Shown: positions 1 to 9,886 of the stretch, in pieces
Layout: each line of letters opens with the position of its first letter
Position numbering within the stretch: the first letter of the stretch is position 1
Source of the DNA: Nematocida ironsii
Taxonomy: Eukaryota > Microsporidia
Reading direction: 5' to 3'
Assembly (NCBI GenBank): GCA_001642415.1
Contig: LTDK01000099.1
Coordinates: 1-64,000 of the forward strand
DNA length: 64,000 bases
Made by a program: the position numbers and the translations under genes
The notes under the pieces: model-generated
What the model saw: only the letters and a program-made list of their open reading frames with translations
Database searches by the model: none
What the model was told of the DNA's origin: nothing

Positions 1-6
1 TTTAAT

Positions 7-390
7 ATGGCTACGTATAACAATGAACTAAACATGAAAACATATAAAAGAGAAAACATAGATAGAATTAAAAAATCCTTAAATGAACTGAAAAATCCGG
101 ATTCTATTCTAGTTTTATTTATAGATAAGAATACTAGAATACCTAATGCTATAAAGAATTCCGTGAACTCTAACTATACTAATTTTAAAACTAACGTAAT
201 TATTAATTATTTAAAGTCTATAGAGCCACTTATTTCAATTATTAAAGGAGAATCTAGCCATTCAATTAATGAAGAAGGAATTGAAAATTTCTTGAATAAT
301 AGTAATTTATCTATTTTACTAACAGCTATAAGTATTTCTTTAATTATTCTTAGTCTTTTAAGCTATAACAAAGTGAGACAAAACATCTAA
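7..390 (+). CDS. Hypothetical tail-anchored protein, possibly 5'-partial
   Basis: The reading frame encodes 127 residues that I do not recognise. It is Asn/Lys/Ile-rich with a single hydrophobic stretch at about residues 103-119 (SILLTAISISLIILSLL) followed by a short basic tail, which fits a tail-anchored membrane protein. The frame is still open at the window edge, so the gene may begin upstream and the first ATG here may be internal. Its very AT-rich composition matches the other lineage-specific genes in this window and not the housekeeping genes. No function is proposed. Confidence 0.55.
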   Translation: MATYNNELNMKTYKRENIDRIKKSLNELKNPDSILVLFIDKNTRIPNAIKNSVNSNYTNFKTNVIINYLKSIEPLISIIKGESSHSINEEGIENFLNNSNLSILLTAISISLIILSLLSYNKVRQNI

Positions 391-636
391 TGAACAATTA
401 AAATATCCATTATTTTAATATCATCACTGCATTAAACTATAATGCTTATATAAGCATAGTCTGATGGGAGTAGGCCAGTAATTAAAGTGGTGTAATCCAA
501 TGTTCTTTTTTATTTTATATTCTTATTCTATATTAAAATTGGTTTTATTCTTATACAAAGGATAGACTTATTTTAATTTTTTATTATTCTTGCCCTATAA
601 AACTTTAAATATTTATATATTATAATAGAAGTAGAT
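391..636. other. AT-rich spacer
   Basis: I see no gene or RNA in this AT-rich stretch between the first gene and the GC-rich element B copy. Confidence 0.6.
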
Positions 637-1058
637 GGCATTACTCAGATGAGTGTGTGACCTGTGTCCGCCTGGAGATAGGCGCACTATCTCAAGTGTC
701 GACAAACAGTTTGGTCGATGCGCTTTTTGGGGGAAGTTACCTAAATACGCATGGAGGACTATGTTCCGGGACTATCCTGAGACTAGGGCTCAGTGCGTAG
801 ACCGTAGCGTGAGTACGACTCGCGCGGTGGCACGCTATCTTGGTGCCATCATCCCATTGAGGAGAGTGACCTTATAAGGTCCTACCTTATAAGCCACGTT
901 CCTCCACCCCTAGCAGTCAAAGAAATTAACTTGTTACGGCCGCCCTAGGGGCACGAGGAACAGCTTAGAGGTGTAGGAAGAGTGCGTGGCGCTCGACGTC
1001 CATCTGCTCAAGGCCCCTCGAACCTTATATTAATAAGCTGATTTCTATTTAAAAAAAC
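637..1058 (+). mobile_element. Element B, most complete copy (GC-rich structured repeat)
   Basis: This is a GC-rich island of about 420 bp in very AT-rich surroundings. Its 3' part (about 885-1058) is repeated in decayed form at about 19050-19276, and its last 36 bp recur at 63301-63336. It holds a strong foldback: GTTCCTC at 898-904 and CCCCTAG at 907-913 pair with CTAGGGG at 945-951 and GAGGAAC at 955-961. A second dyad (TCGAC...GTCGA) lies near 699-720. The 3' end is an AT-rich tail finishing in an A-run at about 1050-1057. There is no ATG-initiated ORF of useful length inside. The orientation is assigned from the A-rich tail, as in a SINE- or LINE-derived retroposon. The 5' boundary is approximate and I could not find a clean target duplication. 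Confidence 0.6.
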
Positions 1059-1179
1059 TAAAATAGTAAATAATTATTACTATAAAGAATCTCCTCTAAA
1101 TATAATGATCTATATTAATTTTACTGTTATACCTAATTTAAGATTTCTATGTTTTAAGAAAATTTGAGCTCCTACACAT

Positions 1180-4100
1180 ATGAATAACATAAAAATAAAG
1201 TTCATGAATCAGTTTTACCATCAGATAATATTCTTACTTATACTTTCTATCTTTGAAATACCCATAAATTATAAATATAAATTATTTTATACGCTAAAAT
1301 TTAAATTATTTATGGTACACTTGAAGAATATCTTTATATTTGGTATAATATGTATTATACACATAGATATAGTAATAAATTCAACGGAGAAATATAAAAG
1401 AAATAATCAAAAAGAGAAGACTCACCCATATTCCACAAAATTTAAATTTAAAAATAGCCAGAAATCTATAAAACCAATTATTCCAACAGGCATACACATA
1501 CACAGCAATACAACAGAAAATAAAAGCAATTCAAATACAGAATATTTAATATTACCAAGTACCTCTAAACAGTCATTAAGTGATAGTATAGATGAGTGTA
1601 TAAGTAGTACTATAAGTAATAATATGAGTAATAATACAAATAATAGTGTAGATGAATTTATGATCAATATTGTGAATGATACTGGGTGTGTGTGTAATAG
1701 TACAAATGATACAAATAGTTATAATAATACTGATGAAGTAGTAATAAATATAGTTTCAGATTCAAATGAGTCAAGTAAGAATGTAGATATAACTACACCC
1801 AGTAATATAAGATATAATAAGACATTTGGTTATTATATGAGTATGAATAGGTATATAAATAGAAATTATACTAAACAAGTATACAATATAAAAAAATTAG
1901 TATTAGTACATACATCTATTTCATTACATAATTATAATTTAATTATTAAAAAAGGGAATGATATAATTAAAAAATGGAGAGATAACTCAACTGTAGATAT
2001 ATGGACACTAATTAAAAACATAAAATTAAATGTTTATTCAAAGAATAGACTAATTATGCATATGGTTGATTTAGATAGTGATGAATTAAGAAATCCTGTA
2101 TATTATAATGGATTTCTTACTGATTTATTTAAATATATACAAGTACACGGACCATCAGTATACATTAATACTATAAGTAATATTAAACAAAAAAAAGAAA
2201 CTCTTGGAGATATATGGATTAATAAAGAAGTAAATATATATTGCTGTTACTGTGGTATATCTAAACAAATAGTTATAGAAGTATCTGAGAGTGATATAGA
2301 AAAGGACATAAAGCTTAAAAAGAACATGAATATTATTCTTTATATACCAGAAGTATATGAAGACTTCTGTAAAATACCACTGCGGTTAATTAGTAGAGTC
2401 TTTAAAGAACTTAAAGAAAAATCATATAATAATTCTAATAATATTACTATGGAAAATATATTTATTTATAATCATATAATAATGTATCTTATAGGTGTTG
2501 TACAGGAGAATTCAGATATAATAGAAGAATCGTATAATATAATTAAAGAAATACAAAAGGATATTAATAATAGTAAAATCAGCATATATGATTTTAATTG
2601 TATTGAAGTGTATACAATTGTTTATAATGCAGTTAAATTTTTCTATGAGGAATTTCCGTACGTGTATATGCTATCTCATGAGGAAAATAATCTGCTTAGA
2701 TCAAAAAAGTTCAATAAGTACATATACGTACACCCAAGTAGTAGATATAATAAAATTATGGGTGGACATACAGTTACATTACAGAAGTATATTAGGCATT
2801 GTGCTATAATAAATGAAACTATTAAATCAGAAAGTGCTCGTGATAAGTGTAAAATAATAATAATTAATGATAAAATGTATACTAATATGACATCTACTGA
2901 AATATCCATTAAAGAACATTATCACGTGCAGTTTGTAGACAATGTAAGACACACTCTTGAAATCATACACCTTCCATATTACTTACATAAAACAACGAAT
3001 AGTAAATTTGTACTACATCAGATTCATAAGATTAAAGATATAATCACACACTTAAAATGTGTATATGATATAGGGACGGATAAGTATAAGAAAAATCAAG
3101 GATATTTATACGCATTTAAGTATAATATAAACAGTAAAGCATGGTCTTTAGTAAGCGGTGCAAAAAATTTAAACAAAACAGTGGAAGAAATGGAAAGTAC
3201 TGGGCATAATATAATATTCTATTATGTCAATGAAAACATACATGAAACTAAATTCTATTTGGCTGAGTTTACATATCCATTAAGCATTAAAGATGAAATT
3301 AACGATGATAATATTCACAAACCAAGGATTCCCTTACTGCTTTCAGTGTTTATGTATAGTGCTATTATTATAGGGCCATATGATATTAATTACAATAATA
3401 ATGAAGTGCCTATGATAGAATCATATACAGATATGTATCCAATTGTGTATATGCATAATTATAAAGAAATAATGGATAAGACATTATTACCCAAAGAAAG
3501 ATCTGAGAATATTTCACATGCTGAATTATTACAAAATATCAGTATTAACGAAAGGAAATTAAACTGCTTTATTAAATATTATTACAGTGACTTTTTTATA
3601 AGAAATTCAAATGATTGGTACGAAGATCATCACTGTTACTGTATGAATATTAACCAGGAGGTGAACGGGTCTACTAATAACTCAATAATAAAATGGAATA
3701 CAAGGGTATATGACAGTGTATATGAATATACAACATATAAATTTAATACAGATATAAAGGATACAAGAGCATTTATACGTAATAATCAATCTGTGCACAC
3801 CTCATTTATTGACATGTTAAACCGTAAGAATCCTTCTATGAACATGGCAATGTATGGGTACTGCATATATAAAAGTATAAATAGTAAAGAGTATATGTCT
3901 TGTCCTATGTTATGCCATATTATGAAAGACCTTTTAGGAACACTGAATACGTATTTATTAGATACAGTATATTCTGAAGACATAAAAAATAGGGGCAGTG
4001 GTGGTATCGAAAATAAGGACAATGAAGGCATTTTTAATCAAAGTATACTTGATCAGTTAATTATGCATTACAGTTTCATTCCAAATGATGTTTTAAATTT

Positions 4101-4233
4101 CATTCATCTGGATAATTATGAAGATATTAAAAATGCTTTAGATGGGGTTATTTCTATAAGGAATAATAATTATAACGGGTGTAAATATGGAATTCACTAT
4201 GATATATTATCTTGGTATATTAGTAAAGTATAA
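1180..4233 (+). CDS. Large secreted/membrane protein of unknown function
   Basis: This encodes up to 1017 residues. The likely true start is the internal Met45 (nt 1312): the sequence from there has a typical signal peptide (short basic start, then IFIFGIICIIHI). Starting upstream would instead place two hydrophobic segments at the N-terminus. Residues about 105-200 are Ser/Asn/Thr-rich low complexity with many NxS/T sites. The rest is a globular-looking Ile/Asn/Tyr-rich region with scattered cysteines. No family is recognised. Codon use is strongly AT-biased. The gene lies beside repeats at a gene-poor edge, as microsporidian lineage-specific secreted families often do. A role as a host-exposed protein is inference only. 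Confidence 0.8.
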   Translation: MNNIKIKFMNQFYHQIIFLLILSIFEIPINYKYKLFYTLKFKLFMVHLKNIFIFGIICIIHIDIVINSTEKYKRNNQKEKTHPYSTKFKFKNSQKSIKPIIPTGIHIHSNTTENKSNSNTEYLILPSTSKQSLSDSIDECISSTISNNMSNNTNNSVDEFMINIVNDTGCVCNSTNDTNSYNNTDEVVINIVSDSNESSKNVDITTPSNIRYNKTFGYYMSMNRYINRNYTKQVYNIKKLVLVHTSISLHNYNLIIKKGNDIIKKWRDNSTVDIWTLIKNIKLNVYSKNRLIMHMVDLDSDELRNPVYYNGFLTDLFKYIQVHGPSVYINTISNIKQKKETLGDIWINKEVNIYCCYCGISKQIVIEVSESDIEKDIKLKKNMNIILYIPEVYEDFCKIPLRLISRVFKELKEKSYNNSNNITMENIFIYNHIIMYLIGVVQENSDIIEESYNIIKEIQKDINNSKISIYDFNCIEVYTIVYNAVKFFYEEFPYVYMLSHEENNLLRSKKFNKYIYVHPSSRYNKIMGGHTVTLQKYIRHCAIINETIKSESARDKCKIIIINDKMYTNMTSTEISIKEHYHVQFVDNVRHTLEIIHLPYYLHKTTNSKFVLHQIHKIKDIITHLKCVYDIGTDKYKKNQGYLYAFKYNINSKAWSLVSGAKNLNKTVEEMESTGHNIIFYYVNENIHETKFYLAEFTYPLSIKDEINDDNIHKPRIPLLLSVFMYSAIIIGPYDINYNNNEVPMIESYTDMYPIVYMHNYKEIMDKTLLPKERSENISHAELLQNISINERKLNCFIKYYYSDFFIRNSNDWYEDHHCYCMNINQEVNGSTNNSIIKWNTRVYDSVYEYTTYKFNTDIKDTRAFIRNNQSVHTSFIDMLNRKNPSMNMAMYGYCIYKSINSKEYMSCPMLCHIMKDLLGTLNTYLLDTVYSEDIKNRGSGGIENKDNEGIFNQSILDQLIMHYSFIPNDVLNFIHLDNYEDIKNALDGVISIRNNNYNGCKYGIHYDILSWYISKV

Positions 4234-4365
4234 TTACTTAATATAGAAATAGCTTTTATTATAGAAGTTATAATAATTATATTTAAAGAATTTCGGGGTA
4301 TTAAACAGAATATTAACATAAACATATCTGACAGATTTATTATTTATGGTTATATCGGGGCGTGT

Positions 4366-5649
4366 TTATTTTCTATTCTTTCTATTCTCTTTTTTATTAG
4401 ATGTTCTTAAACCTTGCCTGCCTTTTTTTACTTCTTTAATTTTCTTACCAATTCCTTCTTCTTTCATATCCACTGCTGCTTCTTTCTTGGCGTGGTCTAC
4501 ACTATCTGATAAACTATATATTAAATCGCTTGATATGGAATACTCGTCCATTTTTAGATCCAGCTTAACTTCTAGCTTACGGAACTCTTCTACATCATAC
4601 TGTGTTACAAGAGTGATCGAACTGCCTGTTTCACCTGCACGGCCCGTTCGGCCTATACGATGTATATACTCTTTGTGGCCATCTGGCATGTCGTAGTTTA
4701 TAATTATTTTTATGCCTTCCATATCCATGCCTCTTGCTACTACATCTGTTGATATAAGTACAGAATATCTTCCCCTTCTGAACATTTCAATAGTTTCTGT
4801 TCGAACTTCTTGAGACTTGTTTCCATGTATGCTGCACACAGATTCATCTAAGGATCGAAGCATTCGCTCTATTTTTTCTGCTGTAATGCATGTTTTAACA
4901 AATACAATGCACTTTCTAGAGCCTAGAGACCGAATAATGCTGTATAAATAGACTTCTTTGTATTTCTGTGGGAGGTATACATATTGTTGCGATATGTTCT
5001 CTGGGATTCCCTCATCCTTTTGTACGTTGTATAATAATGGATTGTTCATTCTCTTGTTTTTAAATGCATTTACACGCTTTGTAAGTGTGGCACTAAATAA
5101 AAATATATATTTCGGGGAGATTAGCTCTAATATTCCATTTATATCGCCATCAAAGTCATTGTCCAAGAGCCTGTCACACTCATCCAGTACTAAGTATTTG
5201 AAAGAAGACAGAGTTATTCCTTTGGTATTACGTAAGTGGTGGTAAATTCTTCCGGGTGTGCCAATAATAATATGGGGCCGTGCAGCCAGACTTTTCCCTT
5301 GAACAAGTAGATCTACGGCACCTATAAGTAAGGTAGTCCGTAGGCCTATTTCAGCACCAATATCAGATAAAACAGCATGCACCTGCTGAGACAGTTCTCT
5401 TGTAGGAAGAATTATCATTGCATAAAAGTACCTGTCATCATTGAGCAGTGAGTGCAGTATAGGCAATGAATAAGCCAGAGTCTTGCCAGTTCCTGTATTA
5501 GATATAGCCAAAAGACTTTGCCGATTTTCAAGGTTGCTAAGCGTAAGCTTTTGTATTTCAGTGGGGTGGATAATTCCTCTTTTAGTAAGTTCTTCAACAA
5601 GCGAGCTGTCAAGTGAATAGCTTGAAAACGTTTTCTTCTCTTCCTGCAT
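4366..5649 (-). CDS. RRP3: DEAD-box rRNA helicase Rrp3/DDX47-like
   Basis: This is a 427-residue ATP-dependent RNA helicase. The motifs are in order: Q motif (PTEIQ, 29-33), motif I NTGTGKT (51-57), PTREL (82-86), TPGR (131-134), motif II DECD instead of DEAD (156-159), SAT (186-188), TDVVARG (301-307) and HRIGRTGRAG (330-339). The stretch VTQYDVEEFRKLE after the helicase core and HIIIGTPG before motif II are characteristic of the Rrp3/DDX47 group, which acts in 18S rRNA maturation in the nucleolus. The C-terminus is a Lys/Arg-rich tail. The start is preceded by an AAAATTTTT box. The gene is convergent with the large secreted protein and divergent from the MscS channel. Confidence 0.9.
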   Translation of the reverse strand: MQEEKKTFSSYSLDSSLVEELTKRGIIHPTEIQKLTLSNLENRQSLLAISNTGTGKTLAYSLPILHSLLNDDRYFYAMIILPTRELSQQVHAVLSDIGAEIGLRTTLLIGAVDLLVQGKSLAARPHIIIGTPGRIYHHLRNTKGITLSSFKYLVLDECDRLLDNDFDGDINGILELISPKYIFLFSATLTKRVNAFKNKRMNNPLLYNVQKDEGIPENISQQYVYLPQKYKEVYLYSIIRSLGSRKCIVFVKTCITAEKIERMLRSLDESVCSIHGNKSQEVRTETIEMFRRGRYSVLISTDVVARGMDMEGIKIIINYDMPDGHKEYIHRIGRTGRAGETGSSITLVTQYDVEEFRKLEVKLDLKMDEYSISSDLIYSLSDSVDHAKKEAAVDMKEEGIGKKIKEVKKGRQGLRTSNKKENRKNRK

Positions 5650-5979
5650 AAAATTGCTTGTAAAAATTTTATGTCTCCGTTATATTTGTAAGCCTTTTCT
5701 ATGATACAAACACCAACAGACAAAAGTTCATATTGTAATACACTTTATAACTATCTATTATACCACATAGCAGTCGCTCACAATAAAATAGATTTGACCT
5801 GCAAAATACCCAATAGATGTGCTGTAACCTCAAATGTGCACACCTCACCATCATTCAAATTTGAATATTCGGTTGGTTCCCAGGCAAAAAATAAACCAAT
5901 AAGAAAAAGAAGTACAACCAACCAAAAGATGCATATTTTTCACATGAAAATATAAGAATAACATCATACCATCCCCTTA
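5650..5979. promoter_or_regulatory. Divergent promoter region RRP3 / MscS with CCAAT box
   Basis: This 330-bp divergent spacer holds a CCAAT box at 5896-5900, 80 bp upstream of the channel start codon, and a nearby run of CAACC repeats at 5915-5925. A CCCC tract at 5973-5976 sits just before the channel ATG, like the CCC-type start signals of microsporidia. An AAAATTTTT box lies next to the helicase start. No gene is supported here. Confidence 0.4.
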
Positions 5980-7962
5980 ATGGAGTCGAATGAGAGAGAA
6001 AATGGAAACAACTCGCCAAGTTCCACGGGAAATGCATCACAGAAGATTAAGCAGTTAGTGACTAACCCAATACAAACGCGAGACACAAAAGCAAATGATG
6101 ATTCAGAAAAAAGTGACGATGAGTCTAACCAAGAAATAACACACGGAGATAAAATAATTGAGGCTGTAAAGGAAGAAAACAAAATTAAAAAACAAAGAGA
6201 AAAGCATAAGAAAAGACTGCCCTTGGATGATCTAGAAGAGGAGGATAAGTTTTCTTTCTTTGATACTCTTGGGTACATAGAAAGAAATTTAACTGGTCTA
6301 TGGTTCTATACGGTAGTATTTGCATATGCAGTAGTTGGTTGTTTGCTTATTATGCTGCCTCCAACACTGGTTATTTTATTAGAAAGGCCTGGTATGCCAA
6401 AGCTACTAATGCCAATCACCCAATACAAAGGAGTGACTTCTTCTCAGATAAACTTTAAGCTAGGGGTATTCTTCTGTGCTGTATTTCTTAGCTATCTTGT
6501 AATATATCTAATAATGAACAGACTGGTGTTTATTGTTGCAATGGTTTGTGATGTGTTTAATCATAAGATAAACAATGATGGTAAAATCATTTTGTTTATT
6601 GTTGACGATATAAAAGATCTGATAACTGTTCTGATAGTGAGTATTTTCGGTATAATCCACTGTAATTTGTTCATGGAAGACTACTCTTTGACTAGAATGG
6701 AAGTTAAAGGATACGGTAGACTTGGAGGATATTCAATGTGTGCGGGTATTTTGTTCTTTTTCTTTATAGTGGAGAAGTTCTTCTTAAAGTTAGCAATTGC
6801 ATACTGTGGGAATAATGTGTTTTCTGGAAGAATTGGTGATGTAAATTTCAAAACCTCTATTCTAAGGAGGCTGTCTATTTATGCACAAAGTATTAGTCAA
6901 AGAGGAATGGGAAGTATGAACGCCGATTCAATGGAGGGCATAGAAATAACCAACACATTCCTAGTGCACTTTGCGGACTTTAAAATTAAATCTAAGTCCC
7001 AGTGTGAGGACATTGTATATGAAATACTGAACAGCATAGCAGCAGATGGCAGTAACACAGAAAATAGCGATCCAAACAAACCAGATGCGCACTTAACGAT
7101 GCAAATAACAATTGATAGCATAAGAGATGCCTTTGGCAACCAATGGATGGAGATTTGGAAGTATCTAGAAGCCCATGAGTATGTAAAAGAAGTTGATGGG
7201 AATTCTGTTATTAGAGGAAAGGATCTTTTAAACCTTGCTATTTCTGTATATGGGGAAAGAATAGATCTAAAACGAACATTATACGACAGAGATAAGATTC
7301 TGGGAATATTAGACACAATCTTACAAATAGTGGCAATTATTCTTACTCTTATGATCAGCACGCCATTCATTGGATTTAATCCTATTAATGCACTTGCTGG
7401 ATTTGTTCCATTACTTATGAGTTCTGGCTGGCTCTTTTCTGATATTATTAAGGATGTGTTTAATAATTTTATATTCTTATTGCATGAGCACGCATTTGAT
7501 GTGGGCGATAAAATACTAGTTCAGAGCAAAGAGTTCACTGTTTTAAGGATAGATCTAATGTACAGCACATTCACATCAAAAGGAGGAACAGTATGCTACA
7601 TCCCAAACAAAGAACTAATAAAAGAGTCAATTTTTAACGTTCGAAGGAGTGACATACAGACAGAGCTAGTCGTCTTTATAATCAAAGATGAAGTAACAAT
7701 TGATAAATTGAATGAGATCAAGGAAAAGATAGTAAACATATTAAAGAGCAAAGAACAAGATAGTAAAAAGAGAATTAGCATACAGGATTACGAAACAAAG
7801 AGCGACACCACAGTGGTTACATTCAGAATTGAGTATCTGTGCAACTTCAGAGATCCTGAACCAAAGTTCACAAGAAGGCATCTTCCACTAGAGATTATTC
7901 AGAAAGCGCTTGTTTCAGCTGGGTGCTCCTATGCCGAACAAAAAGCAGAAAGTACAGTCTAA
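5980..7962 (+). CDS. Mechanosensitive ion channel, MscS family
   Basis: The 660-residue protein has a charged cytoplasmic N-terminus (about 1-95) and about six membrane segments. Four or five lie between residues 105 and 275, and a final pair lies near 445-505. The last hydrophobic helix and the following beta domain (residues about 488-560) have MscS hallmarks: SGWLFSDIIKDVFNNF as the pore-lining helix, then HAFDVGDKI, then YIPNKEL. This is the arrangement of the fungal Msy1/Msy2 channels of the ER or plasma membrane that respond to hypo-osmotic stress. Microsporidia commonly keep MscS-type channels, thought to help survive osmotic change. The start is the first ATG after a CCCC tract. Confidence 0.85.
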   Translation: MESNERENGNNSPSSTGNASQKIKQLVTNPIQTRDTKANDDSEKSDDESNQEITHGDKIIEAVKEENKIKKQREKHKKRLPLDDLEEEDKFSFFDTLGYIERNLTGLWFYTVVFAYAVVGCLLIMLPPTLVILLERPGMPKLLMPITQYKGVTSSQINFKLGVFFCAVFLSYLVIYLIMNRLVFIVAMVCDVFNHKINNDGKIILFIVDDIKDLITVLIVSIFGIIHCNLFMEDYSLTRMEVKGYGRLGGYSMCAGILFFFFIVEKFFLKLAIAYCGNNVFSGRIGDVNFKTSILRRLSIYAQSISQRGMGSMNADSMEGIEITNTFLVHFADFKIKSKSQCEDIVYEILNSIAADGSNTENSDPNKPDAHLTMQITIDSIRDAFGNQWMEIWKYLEAHEYVKEVDGNSVIRGKDLLNLAISVYGERIDLKRTLYDRDKILGILDTILQIVAIILTLMISTPFIGFNPINALAGFVPLLMSSGWLFSDIIKDVFNNFIFLLHEHAFDVGDKILVQSKEFTVLRIDLMYSTFTSKGGTVCYIPNKELIKESIFNVRRSDIQTELVVFIIKDEVTIDKLNEIKEKIVNILKSKEQDSKKRISIQDYETKSDTTVVTFRIEYLCNFRDPEPKFTRRHLPLEIIQKALVSAGCSYAEQKAESTV

Positions 7963-8434
7963 AATAAAGGATACTTCTTATATATTATTTTTCAAAATGC
8001 ATTATTCTATAGTTATACTAAAATATAATAGCATATGTATTACAATTATCACTGTTTTATGTATTTATATATTTAGCTATATAACACTGACTAAATAACC
8101 CGAAATTATATCACATATCATATGATATATCATCAGACTACCTAGCCATATATTACCACACCTATCAATAAACAGCATACTACATTATATAAATACTCTT
8201 TATACATTTCTTTTCCTCTCTGCTCTTCTTCATCCTCTTCTCTCCTGCCCTCTTGCTCTCCTCACCTTCTGTTCTTATCTTGTTGTATTAAAATTTTTAG
8301 TCTTATTTATATTTTTAGTCTACTTGTTTTATACTATATTTACTTCTTGCTACTATAATTGAATGTGGGTTCTGCTGTATTTGCTAATAAAACTCAGATT
8401 GTCTTTATAAATATTATTTACATTTTATTTTTTT
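7963..8434. promoter_or_regulatory. Spacer with polypyrimidine tract and AACCCGAAAT motif
   Basis: This is the 472-bp spacer between the MscS channel and seryl-tRNA synthetase. It holds one copy of the recurrent intergenic motif TAACCCGAAAT at 8096-8107. A C/T-only-like tract runs from about 8207 to 8282, with very few purines on the + strand. No coding region is convincing. Confidence 0.4.
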
Positions 8435-9757
8435 ATGATTGACTTGTCTATTCTTAGAAATAAAGACACCCGACAGCTTGTCATGGAAAGTGAATCTAAC
8501 AGATTCCGTGGCACAAAAACAGCAGAAAAAGTAGTGGATATGATAGAAGAAAGAATAAAAATAAGATATGTAATGGAACAACTAAATAAAGAAATGAATA
8601 GTCTTACAAAAGAAGGGATGAAGTATTTTAAAGTAACTAAGGATAAAGGCTCACCAGAGGATAATGGAAAGAAACAAGAATTATTAGACAGAATAGCAGA
8701 AATAAAAGAAAAAAAGAGTAAATGTGTAGTAGAGTTAAACACAAAAGAAGAAGAGACGGATAATATAGCAAGAGAAATAGGAAATATTCTGGATAAATCT
8801 GTGTGTATAGATGATAATGAAGATAACAACCCAATAATTGTACAGACAGAAAAAAGAACTAAAGAATTCTGGCCCAAGCAGTTATTATCATACGATTTGG
8901 TACTAGACAGATTGGGTGTAGTGGATACAGAAAGAGGGACTAGAATAGCTGGGCACAGAGGGTATTTCTTAAAAGGCGCTGGTGTTATTCTTACACAGAG
9001 TCTTATACGGTACGCACTGGATTTTTTACGTAAGAGTGATTATACGCTGATACAGACGCCTTTTATGATGAGAAAGGAGTCAATGAAAAGAACTGCACAG
9101 TTAAGTGATTTTGATGAGCAGCTATATAAAGTAGAAGGAGGGAATGATTTGTACTTGATTGCAACCTCTGAGCAGCCACTCTCTGCGCTGCACGAAGGTG
9201 AGTGGATAAAAGAAACAGAGCTACCTATTAGATATGGTGGATATTCTACTTGTTTTAGAAAAGAAGCAGGTGCCCATGGAAAGGACAACAGAGGTATATT
9301 CAGAGTGCACCAGTTTGAGAAGATTGAGCAGTTTTTAATTACTGCCCCAGAGGAGAGTGAGGCAGAGTTTAAGAAGATGGTTGATAGATCCAAGGCATTC
9401 TATGACTCACTTGGGCTGTCTTACAGAGTAGTGTCGATTGTTTCTGGCGCACTTAATAATGCAGCAGCAATTAAATACGATTTAGAAGCATTATTCCCTG
9501 CCTCAGACCGATACAGAGAGTTGGTTTCATGTTCTAACTGCACAGATTACCAAAGCAGAGATTTAAATGTACGGTACAGGCCAACCGAAAGCAATGAGGA
9601 GAAGCAGTTTGTGCACATGCTGAATGGAACACTCTGCGCAGTGCAAAGAACTCTTTGCTGTCTTGTGGAGAACTATCAAACAGAAGGAGGAATAATGGTG
9701 CCAGAAGTTTTAGTTCCATATGTGGGAGAAACCTTTATTCCATTTATTAGAGAATAA
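8435..9757 (+). CDS. SES1: Seryl-tRNA synthetase
   Basis: The 440-residue cytosolic class II synthetase charges tRNA-Ser. The N-terminal two-helix coiled-coil arm covers about residues 30-120. Motif 2 is at 274-300 (FRKEAGAHGKDNRGIFRVHQ), with the class II arginine loop and the conserved FEKIEQF. Motif 3 is near 400-430 (GTLCAVQRTL...EGGIMVPEVLVPY). The TSEQPL serine-binding loop is at 244-249. The length is close to the family norm and all catalytic motifs look intact. The start is the first ATG after a T-rich stretch, and the N-terminus MIDLSILR is typical of the family. Confidence 0.97.
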   Translation: MIDLSILRNKDTRQLVMESESNRFRGTKTAEKVVDMIEERIKIRYVMEQLNKEMNSLTKEGMKYFKVTKDKGSPEDNGKKQELLDRIAEIKEKKSKCVVELNTKEEETDNIAREIGNILDKSVCIDDNEDNNPIIVQTEKRTKEFWPKQLLSYDLVLDRLGVVDTERGTRIAGHRGYFLKGAGVILTQSLIRYALDFLRKSDYTLIQTPFMMRKESMKRTAQLSDFDEQLYKVEGGNDLYLIATSEQPLSALHEGEWIKETELPIRYGGYSTCFRKEAGAHGKDNRGIFRVHQFEKIEQFLITAPEESEAEFKKMVDRSKAFYDSLGLSYRVVSIVSGALNNAAAIKYDLEALFPASDRYRELVSCSNCTDYQSRDLNVRYRPTESNEEKQFVHMLNGTLCAVQRTLCCLVENYQTEGGIMVPEVLVPYVGETFIPFIRE

Positions 9758-9886
9758 TTTTCAACTATGTGCTATTTTTAGGATAGAAAACAGCTGAAAA
9801 ATGAAAATGCATAAAAACAAATCTTGTTTTTAAAATAACCAGATATTTATTTATTGAGTACACAGTAAACAGTTTATTACTAAAAA

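Noticed and set aside
653..877. 74-codon open frame in the GC-rich element B copy
   Set aside because: It has no ATG at its start (it opens on GTG), has no recognisable domain, and lies in a structured repeat. Open frames are expected where GC is high and stop codons are rare.
920..945. SSU rRNA-like strings (AAAGAAATTAAC; GCCGTAACAAG on the other strand) in element B
   Set aside because: They are short, and the surrounding universal SSU blocks are absent. Not supported as rDNA.
1008..1026. tRNA B-box-like GGTTCGAGGGG on the minus strand of element B
   Set aside because: It deviates from the GGTTCGANTCC consensus, no A box is found at the right distance, and no cloverleaf can be drawn.
5701..5955. 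84-codon frame between RRP3 and MscS
   Set aside because: The composition is random-looking, it crosses the CCAAT region and has no domain; judged promoter sequence.
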